Shown: in pieces, positions 43,852 to 55,020 of the stretch
Layout of the letters: each line of letters begins with the position of its first letter
How positions within the stretch are numbered: the first letter of the stretch is position 1
Assembly (NCBI GenBank): GCA_036500765.1
Contig: DASYBM010000013.1
Location: 124,001 to 188,000, forward strand
DNA length: 64,000 nt
DNA from: Candidatus Sulfotelmatobacter sp.
GTDB taxonomy: Bacteria; Acidobacteriota; Terriglobia; Terriglobales; Acidobacteriaceae
Direction of reading: 5' to 3'
Made by a program: the position numbers and the translations under genes
Notes under the pieces: generated by a model
What the model saw: the letters and a program-made list of their open reading frames with translations, nothing else
What the model was told of the DNA's origin: nothing
Databases searched by the model: none

Positions 43852-45147
43852 TTATCCGGCGGCGAGATATACATAGCGCAGTACGAACAGCGCCGTCAGA
43901 ATCCAAATCACGACACTCACTTCGCGTAACTTCCCGGCTGCCACTTTCACCAGCGTGTAAGAAATCAATCCGAAACTTAGACCGGTGGCGATACTGAACG
44001 TCAGGGGCGTGGCCAGCAACGTGACGAAAGCTGGAACCGCTTCGGTAAATTCTTTCCAGTCGACCCGGCCTATGGATTCTGTCATCAGCGCGCCGACGAG
44101 CATTAGGGCTGGGGCCGTTGCATATCCGGGGATGGCGGCAGCCAGTGGCGAACAAAAAACCGCGAGAAGAAAGAAGCCGGCGACGAACACATTGCTCAAC
44201 CCGGTGCGCGCCCCCGCAGCAACTCCGGCCGCACTTTCAATGTAACTGGTTACAGTGGAAGTCCCGGTCAACGAGCCGATGATCGTGCCTACCGCATCCG
44301 AAACCAGAGCGCGGCCGACTCGCGGAATCTTACCGTCCTTCACGAATCCGCCTTGCTCACTGACTCCAACCAGCGTCCCGACATTGTCGAACAGATCGAC
44401 AAACTGAAAGACAAATGCGATTTCAAGCAGGCCCAGGTGAAGAGCGCCGCGCACGTCGAGTTGCAGCCATGTGCTGGAAGGATGCGGCAATGAAAAGATC
44501 GAGCTTGGCCAGGCGGACATGCCGCGAAAAATCCCAAGCAGCGTGGTGGCAAAGATTCCGATCAGGATCGCGCCATTGACCTTGCGTGTCATGAGAATGA
44601 GCATGATGGCCAGCCCGACGCAAGCGAGCTGAGTCTCGCGATCGGAAAAGCTGCCGAGGCCGACGAAGGTCGCGGAGTTTGCGACTACCACCTTGGCATT
44701 GCGCAAGCCCACAAAGGCAATGAACATCCCAATGCCGCCGGCGGTTGAGTACTTGAGGCAATCCGGAATGCCGTTGACGATTTGCTCGCGAACCCGCACC
44801 AGCGTGAGGATCACGAAAAACACCCCGGAAATAAAAATGACGCCCAGCGCCGTTTGCCATGGCACATGCATGCCCAGGCAGACGACATAAGTGAAATACG
44901 CGTTCAGCGACATTCCGGGCGCCAGCGCAATAGGATAGTTGGCGTAAAGTCCCATGACGAGGGTGGCCGCGGCGGCAGCCACGCAGGTTGCGAAGAGCAC
45001 GCCATCAATCGGCATCCCTGTTTTCGCGAGGAGTTGCGGGTTCACGACCACGATGTATGCCATGGTTATGAAAGTGGTTAGGCCGCCGAGAAATTCGCGG
45101 CGCACCGTAGTCCGATTCTCGGTAAGGCGGAAATAGCGTTCGATCAA
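43852..45147 (-). CDS. NCS2-family purine permease (AzgA-like)
   Basis: 431 residues with about 12 transmembrane segments. Features of the AzgA branch: LGGLTTFITMAYIVVVNPQL, ANYPIALAPGMSLNAYFTY, VNGIPDCLKYSTAGGIGMFI, VFQFVDLFDNVGTLVG, and SLTGTSTVTSYIESAAGVAA, the substrate-site segments for guanine/hypoxanthine uptake by proton symport. It ends five bases from the convergent propeller gene. Fits with the nucleoside hydrolase at 12 kb as purine salvage, but the genes are far apart. Nothing was seen in the 115-base gap upstream. Confidence 0.92.
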   Translation of the reverse strand: MIERYFRLTENRTTVRREFLGGLTTFITMAYIVVVNPQLLAKTGMPIDGVLFATCVAAAAATLVMGLYANYPIALAPGMSLNAYFTYVVCLGMHVPWQTALGVIFISGVFFVILTLVRVREQIVNGIPDCLKYSTAGGIGMFIAFVGLRNAKVVVANSATFVGLGSFSDRETQLACVGLAIMLILMTRKVNGAILIGIFATTLLGIFRGMSAWPSSIFSLPHPSSTWLQLDVRGALHLGLLEIAFVFQFVDLFDNVGTLVGVSEQGGFVKDGKIPRVGRALVSDAVGTIIGSLTGTSTVTSYIESAAGVAAGARTGLSNVFVAGFFLLAVFCSPLAAAIPGYATAPALMLVGALMTESIGRVDWKEFTEAVPAFVTLLATPLTFSIATGLSFGLISYTLVKVAAGKLREVSVVIWILTALFVLRYVYLAAG

Positions 45148-45262
45148 TGAGTTTCCCTGGTTGCGCGGTGTTTGTCTGAAGAAATGAAGCCGACATTCTA
45201 CGGCATCCGCTGCGGAGAGGACCGCAAAGATACTTCTGTTCTTGATCTGTTTCTTGCAGGAA

Positions 45263-46537
45263 TTAAGTTGGATCGGTGGTCGCCGAAGCCTCCACTTCGC
45301 TGCGAATGTCGCTGAGTTCTCCTGCCTGCCGCAGTTCCGGAAACATCCAGGCCCACACGACGATCACGACCAGAGTTCCAATTCCGCCCAGTACGACTGC
45401 CGGCACAGTCCCAAACCATTGCGCGGTCACGCCCGATTCAAATTGCCCGAACTCGTTGGAGGTCCCGATAAAAATCATGTCGACCGCAGTGACCCGCCCG
45501 CGCATCGCATCCGGAGTCGCCAATTGCGTAAGGGTCGCGCGGATAATCACGCTGATCATATCGCTCGCGCCCAGCAGCAGCAGCGCGATTAACGACACGA
45601 TCAGGCTGCGCGAAAGTCCGAAGACAATCGTGAGAACTCCAAATCCCGCCACCGCCCACAGCAGCGCCAGTCCCGATCGTCCGCGTAGCGGCCAATGCGC
45701 CAGCAACACGGCCATGACGGCCGCGCCCACGCCCGGCGCAGCGCGCAGCAACCCCAGTCCCCACGGCCCCGTATGCAGAATCTCACGCGCGTATACCGGC
45801 AACAATGCAACCGCCCCTCCCAGAAGAACGGCAAACAGGTCCAGTGAAATCGCGCCCAGGATTAGCTTCTTGTTCCAGATGTAGTGCAGTCCCGCAAACA
45901 CCGTCTTGAGCGACATGGGTTCCCGCGGACGCGTTTTCGCCTCAGGCCTGATCCAAAATGATGACACCGTAGCTCCCGCCGCCGTCAGAAGGGCAATCAC
46001 ATACACCGCCGCCGGCCCGTGAAACGCCGCGTAGAGAATTCCGCCAAACGCCGGACCAAGAATGGTTGCGGCCTGAAAGACGCTGGCATTCCACGCCACA
46101 GCATTCGGAAAATGTTCTTCGGGCACAAGCTGGGGCAGAATCGCTCGGCTGGCCGTGCTGGCAAACGATCGCACCACGCCGATCAGCACCAGCACTACGT
46201 AGATCGAATTGACCGACGTAGCGCGATGGGTCAGAGCTAGCAACAACGCGAAGCACACGGCATAGCCGGCATAACAGGCCGAAAGAACGTTTCTTCGTTC
46301 GAAGTGGTCGGATGCATGCCCGGAAATTGGGAACAGCAAAATTCCCGGCAGAAACTGCGCGAGACCGACATAGCCCAGATCGAGCGGCCGCTTCGTGATC
46401 TCGTAGACTTGCCAGCCCACGGCCACGGCCTGCATCTCGACTGCCGCGACAATCAGAAATCGGGCGATCTCGAACAGCACGAATCCGGGATGCGAGAAGG
46501 CGGCGCGTCCGGCCCTGGCGTCGGCGTTGGCAGGCAT
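45263..46537 (-). CDS. MFS transporter (MFS_3/EntS-like)
   Basis: 424 residues with 10-12 hydrophobic segments. FLIVAAVEMQAVAVGWQVY and GLAQFLPGILLFPISGHASD give the MFS signature with the loop-2 motif modified to GHASDHFERR. Later segments: AVAWNASVFQAATILGPAF, LLLLGASDMISVIIRATLTQ, WAWMFPELRQ. This subgroup exports siderophores or drugs; no substrate can be named. Directly upstream is pncB on the same strand (about 150 bases); a link is possible but weak. Confidence 0.88.
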   Translation of the reverse strand: MPANADARAGRAAFSHPGFVLFEIARFLIVAAVEMQAVAVGWQVYEITKRPLDLGYVGLAQFLPGILLFPISGHASDHFERRNVLSACYAGYAVCFALLLALTHRATSVNSIYVVLVLIGVVRSFASTASRAILPQLVPEEHFPNAVAWNASVFQAATILGPAFGGILYAAFHGPAAVYVIALLTAAGATVSSFWIRPEAKTRPREPMSLKTVFAGLHYIWNKKLILGAISLDLFAVLLGGAVALLPVYAREILHTGPWGLGLLRAAPGVGAAVMAVLLAHWPLRGRSGLALLWAVAGFGVLTIVFGLSRSLIVSLIALLLLGASDMISVIIRATLTQLATPDAMRGRVTAVDMIFIGTSNEFGQFESGVTAQWFGTVPAVVLGGIGTLVVIVVWAWMFPELRQAGELSDIRSEVEASATTDPT

Positions 46538-46685
46538 GAGCTATTTACTGTGCCATAGAAAGCGGTGCATGTGCAGACTTCGCGAAGATTGGTTAGCAGT
46601 TAGGTTTCTGCGTCTTGCGTTCTCGGCGTTCTTCTCTCTGCGAACTTCGCTGTCACAGTTTTATCGGGCAACGGTTCGAGGCGCA

Positions 46686-48071
46686 TCACGTGATTACCGG
46701 CGTATTTGCAATTCCCGCAGTGCCGAACACTCTCCGGTAACGCTCAACTTCCGCTGGCGGACCCAAAGCCTTGGAATAATTATCGGAGAGCTTCACTGCC
46801 GGACGCCCTTCGACGTTCGAAACTTTGCAGATCAAGCTGATGGGGTCAAAACCGTCGCGGTTGTTGGGATTGCATCCGCGAAAATCGTTGGTCAGCAGCG
46901 TGCCCCATCCGGCGCTGAAGCGAACGCGCCGCCCCGGCGTCCACTTGTTGCGGTCTTCAAAATCCGCCGCGCTCGCAAAATCGGCGGGCGTAACGCCTTT
47001 TGCCAGCGTGCCGCCAAAATAAGCGTGCAGCCCCAGAATCTGATCGACATCGAGCATGTCCGACGCGATCAACAATTTCTCCCTCGGATCTCTCCCATGC
47101 GTCTTTAGCCACGCAATGTATTCATCTCCGGCGATATATGGATCCTTGCTGTCGACGCGCTGCCCGGTCCAGTCCGCTACCCATTCGGGTGCCCCGGCAA
47201 GAAACTGCGTTGTTCCAAACGTATCGGGCAACATCACGCGCAGGGCGCCCTCGTAGGTCTGCTGCCATAGTTCCAGCACGCGGTATTGCGATTCCTTCAG
47301 CGCGGCGTCATCTGGCGCGAGCGCAGCGACGACCATGGGAATTTCGTGGGCGTTGGTCCCAATCGCTTCCAGGTCATGTTTGTGCGCCAGGAACGCATTC
47401 GACGTTCCAATAAAATTGCTGTCCAGGTTTGCTGCCATGGCCACGACAACATATTCCTGCCACAAAAAACTGTGGCGGCGGCGCGTGCCGAAATCGGCCA
47501 CGCTCAGTCCCGGGACGCCGCGCAGCCGTTCAATCTTGCTCCACAATTTCGTCTTCGCGCGAGCGTAAAGAACGTCGAGGCCAAACTCGCTCAGCGTTTT
47601 CAGCGCAGCTCGCGTTTTTAACTCGCCAAGAATCGCCAGCGCATACAGCTCCCACATCGTGGTTTCCGTCCACGTGCCTTCAAAGACCAGGTGGATCTGG
47701 CCATCGCGCACCGACAGCCGATAATCTGACAGTCGAAAGTCCTGCTCCAGCCACTCTAAAAATCCCGGCTCGAAAATTCCGCGGCGGCCGTAGAAAGTAT
47801 TGCCCGCCAGCCACACCAGTTCCGATTTTCGAAAGCGCAGCCCACGAACGTGCTGCAGTTGAACCTTCAGCTCTTCAATGTTGATGATGTCCGCCATGCG
47901 CACCGAAGCGTGCCGGTTGATCAGCGAGAATTCCACTCGCGTTCTGGGAAAATGCTTCCAGATAAATTGCAGCATGAGCAGCTTGTAGAAATCCGTGTCA
48001 AGCAGCGACCGCACCACTGGATCGAGTTCCCAATTGTGGTTATGCGCGCGTTCTGCAAAGTTGACGATCAT
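46686..48071 (-). CDS. pncB: Nicotinate phosphoribosyltransferase
   Basis: 461 residues. Signature segments: [59 protein letters not shown] with the conserved His, [40 protein letters not shown] with the phosphoribosyl site. PncB salvages nicotinic acid to NaMN for NAD synthesis. Size is normal for the bacterial enzyme. No transcript partner evident; a promoter was not clearly seen in the 48072-48264 gap, which is mostly repeat-like CGGCTTCAGCC sequence. Confidence 0.93.
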   Translation of the reverse strand: MIVNFAERAHNHNWELDPVVRSLLDTDFYKLLMLQFIWKHFPRTRVEFSLINRHASVRMADIINIEELKVQLQHVRGLRFRKSELVWLAGNTFYGRRGIFEPGFLEWLEQDFRLSDYRLSVRDGQIHLVFEGTWTETTMWELYALAILGELKTRAALKTLSEFGLDVLYARAKTKLWSKIERLRGVPGLSVADFGTRRRHSFLWQEYVVVAMAANLDSNFIGTSNAFLAHKHDLEAIGTNAHEIPMVVAALAPDDAALKESQYRVLELWQQTYEGALRVMLPDTFGTTQFLAGAPEWVADWTGQRVDSKDPYIAGDEYIAWLKTHGRDPREKLLIASDMLDVDQILGLHAYFGGTLAKGVTPADFASAADFEDRNKWTPGRRVRFSAGWGTLLTNDFRGCNPNNRDGFDPISLICKVSNVEGRPAVKLSDNYSKALGPPAEVERYRRVFGTAGIANTPVIT

Positions 48072-48264
48072 CGAAGGGAAGGGGCCCTCATTTCGGCTTC
48101 CGACTCCCGCTCTCGGCTCCGGAACGTCGTCGATCCATCTTGCCGTGGAAGCCGAAAGCAGGGGGTCGGAAAGATGACAGTCTAGCAGTTTGCGCGGCAG
48201 ACGGGTTTTGGGAAGGGCTCGGCTTCAGCCGTGCCGCTAGGTACTCGACGGGTGAATACCGGCT

Positions 48265-48951
48265 TCAGCCCCTGAGGGTCCGCAGAATGTCGCAAGGTTC
48301 CGGACGCTCCGTGTAATCCTCGTTCGCCGACGCATGGAGCACGGTCCCGTCGCGGTCGAGAATGTACGTCGCCGGAATCGGCAACTCCCAGCTTTCATCG
48401 CCATTCGTAAATGGCAGATTGACGAAGGACTGCCGATATACCGCTTCCTGAGCTTGCGGCACGCGATATGTCAGCCCAAATTGTCGCGCGACCTTGTTGC
48501 CGGTATCGGAAAGCAGCGGGAAGCGTAGCTTGTGCTGATCGTGCATGAAGAACGATTGCCTCACGGTTTGCGGAGAAATGGCGACCAGCGTTGCACCCGC
48601 CTCCCCGATCTGCGGCAGAATCAGATTTACGGCCTCCATCTGACCGACGCAGAATGGGCACCATCGCCCGCGGATGAAGCAGATCACCAATCGTCCGTTG
48701 GCAATCAGGGTGGAGGAAGAAATGATCTCGCCGTCATGGTTGGGAAGTTCGAATGCCGCCGCTTGCGCACCGACCGGCAGGGTGTTGGCAGCGAGATGCT
48801 GCTCCTTGAGTTCGGCAACGGCCTGCGCATGAATATCTTGCGTCTGCGGTGAAACGTACTTGGCAATGAGTTCCTTGCGCTCGGCAAAAGTATCGCGCAA
48901 GGGGCGAATATCAAGACTGGGACTCGACTCTTCGAGAGAGCGCCATTTCAT
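48265..48951 (-). CDS. Peroxiredoxin-like AhpC/TSA protein
   Basis: 228 residues. After a ~70-residue helical N-terminus comes the thioredoxin-fold domain: FELPNHDGEIISSSTL, VICFIRGRWCPFCVGQMEAV with a C-x-x-C pair (Cys ~97 and 100) and a nearby Arg, PQIGEAGATLVAISPQTVRQ, FPLLSDTGNKVARQFGLTYR, IPATYILDRDGTVLHA. The P-x-x-x-T/C peroxidatic arrangement is shifted, so it belongs to the AhpC/TSA-like group with GRWCPFC seen in many proteobacteria. Removes peroxides. The stop codon falls in a CGGCTTCAGCC-type repeat. Cytoplasmic. Confidence 0.85.
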   Translation of the reverse strand: MKWRSLEESSPSLDIRPLRDTFAERKELIAKYVSPQTQDIHAQAVAELKEQHLAANTLPVGAQAAAFELPNHDGEIISSSTLIANGRLVICFIRGRWCPFCVGQMEAVNLILPQIGEAGATLVAISPQTVRQSFFMHDQHKLRFPLLSDTGNKVARQFGLTYRVPQAQEAVYRQSFVNLPFTNGDESWELPIPATYILDRDGTVLHASANEDYTERPEPCDILRTLRG

Positions 48952-49006
48952 TGCAGTTAGACCGCCCGCTGGTAGCTGGGTACTGACCCTGATCCCTGAT
49001 CCGCTC

Positions 49007-50410
<1,404 letters not shown>

Positions 50411-50447
50411 AAATGTATCCAGATATTTTAGCAGCCATGCTCACGTA

Positions 50448-50471
50448 GGGGCGGACGCGTTCGTCCGCCCC
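50448..50471. repeat. Palindromic element upstream of ffh
   Basis: GGGGCGGACG-CGTT-CGTCCGCCCC, 10-bp arms, in the gap between ffh and the deacetylase gene. Confidence 0.85.
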
Positions 50472-50548
50472 GCGTGAGCCCCGGGACGCGTAAGCTGACA
50501 TTGGTTCGGTCGCAGAAGATGTAATTATGACCCGCCGGTCAGCCGGCA

Positions 50549-50570
50549 CCCCGGACGAATGCGTCCGGGG
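50549..50570. repeat. Palindromic element, third copy
   Basis: CCCCGGACG-AATG-CGTCCGGGG, identical in core to the copy inside ffh. It lies just past the end of the deacetylase gene. Confidence 0.9.
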
Positions 50571-50590
50571 CCACGTAAGCGGGTGGTGGC

Positions 50591-51628
50591 TTATTCACCA
50601 AGAACTTCTTTCGCCGCGACCACCGTGTTGCAGTGAATGGTTACCGTGTCTTCGACATTCTGCGCGTAGCCGCCGGCGTAGGTCACCATCACGGGAATGT
50701 CGCGGGCGCGGCACACGCGGAAGACGAGTTCGTCGCGCTTCTTCAATCCTTCAATCGTGAGATCGAGGCCGCCAAGCTGATCTTCACGGTAAGGATCGGC
50801 GCCCGCGACGTAGCACAGCATATCCGGCTCAAACTGGCGCAGGCCGGAACTGAGAGCGTTGTCGAGCCACGCCAGATAGTCGTCGTCGCCGGTGCCATCG
50901 GGCAGGTCGACGTCAATCGACGACGGCGGCTTCCACAGCGGATAGTTGTTGTGCTGGTGCAGAGAGATGGTGAAGACGTCGCCGGGGTGGGCTGCGCGCA
51001 GCTTAGTTGGCCTCACACCGTCTGGCCTCACACCGTAATGTGGCGCATTTGCAGGCTGCTCGACGGTCGATGCCGAAGACGATGGCAGCAGCGCGCTCGC
51101 GGTGCGGGTGCCGGCAAAAATCGCCGCAGTGCCGTTGCCCTGGTGCACGTCGCAATCCACCGTCATGGCGGTCTGAATTTTGCCGTCGTGCTGCATGCGC
51201 CGGATAGCCACGGCCACGTCATGGATCATGCAGAAGCCCTCGCCGTGATCGGGGAAGGCGTGGTGAAATCCGCCGCCAATGCTGATGCACGCGCGATCGG
51301 TCAGACACCGGCGTGCGGCCAGAATCGATCCGCCCGCCGCCAGCCAGAATGCCCTGACCAGCTCCGGTGAAAATGGAATCTCAAGCTCCTGCGCCTCCCG
51401 CGGGCTGAGCGTGCCGGCCTTCAGCTTCTGGACATACTCGGGTTTGTGGACGAGAAGAATGTCCTGGTCGGTCGCGGGCTGGGGTTCGAGGAAGTCTTTC
51501 GCATCGGCGATGCCCGTGGCGACCAGGCGATCGCGAATACGACGGTACTTTTCCGCGGGGAATACATGATCACCGATAGGCAAGTAATACGCGTCGCTGT
51601 AGATGAGCTTGAAGGGCAGCATCCGCAC
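50591..51628 (-). CDS. Histone-deacetylase-family (acetoin-utilisation-type) hydrolase with insertion
   Basis: 345 residues. Class of zinc deacetylases: GGGFHHAFPDHGEGFCMIHD with the catalytic His pair, TAMTVDCDVHQGNGTA with the zinc Asp and His, ADPYREDQLGGLDLT with the second zinc Asp, and VTYAGGYAQN with the transition-state Tyr replaced region. Acts on acetylated amines or lysines. Between AIFAGT and VFTISLHQ, where relatives run straight on, about 40 extra residues are inserted (~173-213), containing GVRPDGVRPT encoded by a 15-bp direct repeat. The insertion is in frame and the motifs remain. Upstream palindromes suggest repeat activity. Cytoplasmic. Confidence 0.88.
   Translation of the reverse strand: MRMLPFKLIYSDAYYLPIGDHVFPAEKYRRIRDRLVATGIADAKDFLEPQPATDQDILLVHKPEYVQKLKAGTLSPREAQELEIPFSPELVRAFWLAAGGSILAARRCLTDRACISIGGGFHHAFPDHGEGFCMIHDVAVAIRRMQHDGKIQTAMTVDCDVHQGNGTAAIFAGTRTASALLPSSSASTVEQPANAPHYGVRPDGVRPTKLRAAHPGDVFTISLHQHNNYPLWKPPSSIDVDLPDGTGDDDYLAWLDNALSSGLRQFEPDMLCYVAGADPYREDQLGGLDLTIEGLKKRDELVFRVCRARDIPVMVTYAGGYAQNVEDTVTIHCNTVVAAKEVLGE
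51008..51037. repeat. 15-bp tandem repeat inside the deacetylase gene
   Basis: TGGCCTCACACCGT occurs twice, 15 bases apart, giving the repeated five residues GVRPD/GVRPT in frame. Confidence 0.8.
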
Positions 51629-51630
51629 AC

Positions 51631-52032
51631 CTACTTCTTGCGTCCAACCTGCACCGTCGGCGCCACCATCGGCCTTCGCACGGGCACGATCGCGCCCTTG
51701 GCCGGATCGGCGGCGGCGTTGGCGCGGGTGAGCACTTCCTGCTGGATGTATTGCACGAATTCCTGAATCTGGCGCTGCATCTCTTCCATGCGTTCGCGCA
51801 TTTGCAGGATGATGGCCATGCCGCTGATGTTCACGCCCAGGTCGCGCGCCAGCGACAGAATGAACTCGAGGCGCTGCAAATCTTCGTCGGTATAGAGGCG
51901 GGTGTTGCCCTCAGTGCGAGAGGGTTTGAGCAGGCCTTCGCGCTCATAGAGTCGCAACGTCTGCGGATGAATTCCATACATCTCGGCCACCGCCGAGATC
52001 ATGTACGCGCCTTTGGATTTTCGTTTGGTCAC
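51631..52032 (-). CDS. hspR: MerR-family regulator, HspR-like
   Basis: 133 residues. The winged helix-turn-helix begins YMISAVAEMYGIHPQTLRLYEREGLLKP, then TEGNTRLYTDEDLQRLEFIL, closely matching HspR rather than metal-sensing MerR, and GVNISGMAIILQMRERMEEM is the coiled-coil helix. HspR represses dnaK-type chaperone genes by binding HAIR boxes. A HAIR-like site (59272-59292) overlaps the dnaK promoter in this window, supporting the call. It is followed after three bases by the deacetylase on the same strand, so the two may be co-transcribed. The C-terminal basic tail (VGRKK) is usual for HspR. Confidence 0.82.
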   Translation of the reverse strand: MTKRKSKGAYMISAVAEMYGIHPQTLRLYEREGLLKPSRTEGNTRLYTDEDLQRLEFILSLARDLGVNISGMAIILQMRERMEEMQRQIQEFVQYIQQEVLTRANAAADPAKGAIVPVRRPMVAPTVQVGRKK

Positions 52033-52173
52033 AGGGCTTTCTCGGTCATAACATCTTTGCCAGTTCTAGATCTCTCTTGATATTAGATCACGAGCATTTT
52101 TTCTTCCTAATGCAGCCAATAGAATCATGCCAAACCTCTGCGGCGTAGGCGCATCCAAGTTTCGGAGGCTATT

Positions 52174-52623
52174 ATGGACGAAAATAACGCAATCAGTGTG
52201 ATTGAAAATCTTATCGAAACCTGCAAAGACGGACAAAAAGGCTATCAGGACGCCGCGCAGCACGTGAAACGAAGCGACCTCAAAACATATTTCAACGAGC
52301 AGAGCCTGGAGAGGGCGCGCTTTGCCGGCGAACTCGAAGCGGAACTGGTACGTTTAGGCAAGCCGGACAAGAAAGTTTCCGGGTCGGCAGGCGCCGCTGT
52401 GCGCCGCGCCTGGATCGACACCAAAGTTGCTCTCGGAGGCGGCGACAAGACCATTCTGGAGTCGGTGGAGGCTGGCGAAGACAATGCCAAAGAGGCTTAC
52501 CAGAAGGCACTAAGCGGATCGTTGCCCGGCAACCTGATGGAGATCGTCCGGCGGCAGGCCGAGAGCGTACAGCGTGCTCATGACAAGGTGAAGAGCCTGC
52601 GCGACATGGCGAAGGCGGCGTAA
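52174..52623 (+). CDS. PA2169-family (DUF2383) four-helix protein
   Basis: 149 residues. Helical-bundle pattern ENLIETCKDGQKGYQDAAQH, YFNEQSLERARFAGELEAEL, RRAWIDTKVALGGGDKTILE, EAGEDNAKEAYQKALSG matches the DUF2383/PA2169 group related to ferritin-like folds. Role unknown; often found with stress genes. Ends with a strong terminator (52644-52675). It is divergent from hspR with a gap of about 140 bases. Confidence 0.85.
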   Translation: MDENNAISVIENLIETCKDGQKGYQDAAQHVKRSDLKTYFNEQSLERARFAGELEAELVRLGKPDKKVSGSAGAAVRRAWIDTKVALGGGDKTILESVEAGEDNAKEAYQKALSGSLPGNLMEIVRRQAESVQRAHDKVKSLRDMAKAA

Positions 52624-52643
52624 TCACTAGCGGCAGAAAGCGA

Positions 52644-52675
52644 AGAGGACCGGAAGTTCCCCGGTCCTCTTTTTG
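52644..52675 (+). terminator. Rho-independent terminator
   Basis: AGAGGACCGG and CCGGTCCTCT form a perfect 10-bp stem with a 7-base loop, followed by TTTTT. It ends the DUF2383 transcript. Confidence 0.85.
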
Positions 52676-52701
52676 TTGCAGCGGAATTTCAGCCAGTTAG
52701 A

Positions 52702-54114
52702 TTACGCGGCGGGTTGTGCTTTCGATTCCGGCTTCGCCGTCCAGCCCGACGGCTTCAGCGCGTGGTTGACGAAGTAAACGAGGAAGCCGGCCGCGATCAG
52801 GATCATCCCGAAGGCGAACGAACTCATATTCCAGATCTGCTCGTGATCGCTGCGCACCACGGCGAAGCTGAGCAGGAGCATGGGCGGAATGCCGATGGCA
52901 ATCGCCCCAAACAGGCCGCCCGGCACGCGGAACGGCCGCTTTAGATTCGGCTCGCGGAAGCGCAGAAACGCCAGCGCCATGAACTCCAGCAGCAGACTGG
53001 CACCATAGAGCAGGATGTCGATCGTGACCAGCCGGGCAAAGCCCAGGCCTAAGCACATCGCCCATCCGATGGCGAGCGCAATAATGGCAACCCACGGCGC
53101 CCGTGATTTTTTGTGGAGCTTGCCGAAGACTGCCGGGAGCATGCCGTCCTGAGCCATCGCCAGGGGAAGCCTCGAGTAGCTCATGACCAGCGCGTTGAAC
53201 ATGCCGAAGGCGCTAATCATGCCCCCGAGCACGACACCGATGCGCAGCAATGGGCCACCCACCAGCGAGGCGATATCCGCCCACGAACCGGTTTCCCAGG
53301 CGGTCGGCTTCAGGCCGGTCATCCACATGGCCGCGAAGGGCAGCACGTAGCTGGCGGCCACAATGCAGACCGCGACCAGCATCGCCCGCGGGTAGGTGCG
53401 CTGCGGCTTCTCGACTTCGGTAGCGATGGTCGAGGCGTTGTCCCATCCCATGTAGTTCCACATGCAGATGAGCAGGCCGCCGAGAATGTCGACGGTTGAA
53501 GTAGTCGGCTTCGTGACCGCGTGCACAAGCGCGCCCGCCTTGAACGGAGCGAGCACGATGATCGCCACAAACGGCGCGGACAGCGCCAGGAATAGCCATA
53601 GCGAGGTGAGGGAAACCACCTTGACTCCCGCAATATTCAGCAGCGCGCAGGCGATCACCACCGCAAGCGCAACCCACCATCCTCGATTGCCGTCCTGAAA
53701 CCATGGGAACATTCGCGTCAGGTAGGTCACGAACAGTGTGGGATAAATCGCCATGTCGAAAATGGACGCCACCAGCGAGAGCCAGGCTTCCTGAAATCCC
53801 CAGAAGTTGCCCATAGCGCGGCGCACCCAGGCATAGTAGCCGCCTTCGAACGGCAGCGCGCTCGAAAGCTCGCCAATCATGAATGCCGTGGGCAGGCTCC
53901 AGAGCAGCGGCGTGAGCAGCAGAATCAGAATCGCGCGGCCATAGCCGGCGCCGTGCACGATGTCTTCCGTGCCATAGGTTCCACCTGACACCATAAAGAA
54001 GGTGGCGGCGACCAGGGGCCAAAGCGTGAGACGGACGAATTTTTTCCGGTTGGGGACCGCGGTAAGAGGCTGGGGATTTTCGAGTTGTCGACGCGGAGCG
54101 CTAGCTGTTGCCAA
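52702..54114 (-). CDS. APC-family amino-acid permease
   Basis: 470 residues, 11-12 transmembrane segments. LWPLVAATFFMVSGGTYGTEDIVHGAGYG is the first helix with the unwound GG site, then ALPFEGGYYAWVRRAMG, LLICMWNYMGWDNASTIATE, VLGGMISAFGMFNALVMSYS, all APC superfamily landmarks (substrate Gly/Ser/Trp positions). Substrate cannot be stated. It converges with the DUF2383 gene. The 54115-54540 gap upstream contains no gene I can support; it includes an A/T-rich patch near 54290-54320. Confidence 0.88.
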   Translation of the reverse strand: MATASAPRRQLENPQPLTAVPNRKKFVRLTLWPLVAATFFMVSGGTYGTEDIVHGAGYGRAILILLLTPLLWSLPTAFMIGELSSALPFEGGYYAWVRRAMGNFWGFQEAWLSLVASIFDMAIYPTLFVTYLTRMFPWFQDGNRGWWVALAVVIACALLNIAGVKVVSLTSLWLFLALSAPFVAIIVLAPFKAGALVHAVTKPTTSTVDILGGLLICMWNYMGWDNASTIATEVEKPQRTYPRAMLVAVCIVAASYVLPFAAMWMTGLKPTAWETGSWADIASLVGGPLLRIGVVLGGMISAFGMFNALVMSYSRLPLAMAQDGMLPAVFGKLHKKSRAPWVAIIALAIGWAMCLGLGFARLVTIDILLYGASLLLEFMALAFLRFREPNLKRPFRVPGGLFGAIAIGIPPMLLLSFAVVRSDHEQIWNMSSFAFGMILIAAGFLVYFVNHALKPSGWTAKPESKAQPAA

Positions 54115-54540
54115 TTTCTATGTCTTCCTCCTCAAGCGACTCACTCTCACCACCGCGTCTCTCTTGGTCTTCAGCATAAAAAAAGACTGAGGACTTTCTG
54201 TCGCGGCTCCCGGGTTCGATGCGATTCCCGGGCATTTCGGCGAAGTTAGTTCGCATTTTTGAGATTACGGGAAATTTCCACAGATGCAAGATTTTTTTGA
54301 TTTATTTTTGCGAAATTTTGTAGGCGGAAGCCGTGACCGAGGTAACCAGCGCACCAAGTCGTGGCGGCTAACCAACGACGGCTTCCGTGGAGACATTGCT
54401 CGCAACGTCTCTTGCTGGCGCTGTGGCCGCTTATGGTTTGTTGGCGACGCTGGGCAGACACGGAGCGAGCTACGTCATTAGTGGTTGCACCGCGGGCAGC
54501 AGCTCGTTATCATGCCGCGAAAGTTTCTAGGAGGAGTTCA

Positions 54541-55005
54541 ATGAGACTACCGTTTCTCGCTGTCGTATTTTCGCTGGTTGCGTTCTTTGCGTCGCAGCCA
54601 TTACAAGCACAAAACGCCTTTACGCCCGATCAAGTCAAGTGGGGCCCAGCTCCGCCATTCGTGCCGCCGGGTGCGCAGCTCGCTGTGCTTGAGGGTAATC
54701 CCATGGCAGCATCCGGTGACTACACCATCCGCCTGAAAATGCCGGCTGGGTACAAAATCGCGCCTCACACCCATCCCTTACGAGAAAATGTCAGCGTGAT
54801 TTCCGGCACTCTGAAAGTTGGCATGGGGAATGCGTTCGATGCCGGCAAGATGATGGATTTCGGTCCCGGCAGCTTCGCTTATATGGACCCGAGCGTGCCT
54901 CACTATGTCGAAGCGTCAGGAGAAACCGTGGTCCAGATTCACGGGCAGTCGCCGGTAAAGTTCAACTACATCAATCCGGCGGACGATCCCAGCATGAAGA
55001 AGTAA
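54541..55005 (+). CDS. Secreted cupin-domain protein
   Basis: The open frame begins at 54361, but the ATG at 54541 follows AGGAGG with good spacing and starts the signal peptide MRLPFLAVVFSLVAFFAS; about 154 residues. Cupin motifs: KIAPHTHPLRENVSVISGTL with the His pair and the Glu, GPGSFAYMDPSVPHYVEASG with the second His. Exported small cupin. Could bind a metal and a small substrate. Converges with dnaJ through a repeat. Confidence 0.8.
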   Translation: MRLPFLAVVFSLVAFFASQPLQAQNAFTPDQVKWGPAPPFVPPGAQLAVLEGNPMAASGDYTIRLKMPAGYKIAPHTHPLRENVSVISGTLKVGMGNAFDAGKMMDFGPGSFAYMDPSVPHYVEASGETVVQIHGQSPVKFNYINPADDPSMKK

Positions 55006-55020
55006 GTGAAATTGACTTTT

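Noticed and set aside
54206-54232. tRNA T-arm-like CCCGGGTTCGATGCGATTC
   Set aside because: No cloverleaf can be drawn around it; it is a short palindrome with a chance GGTTCGA.
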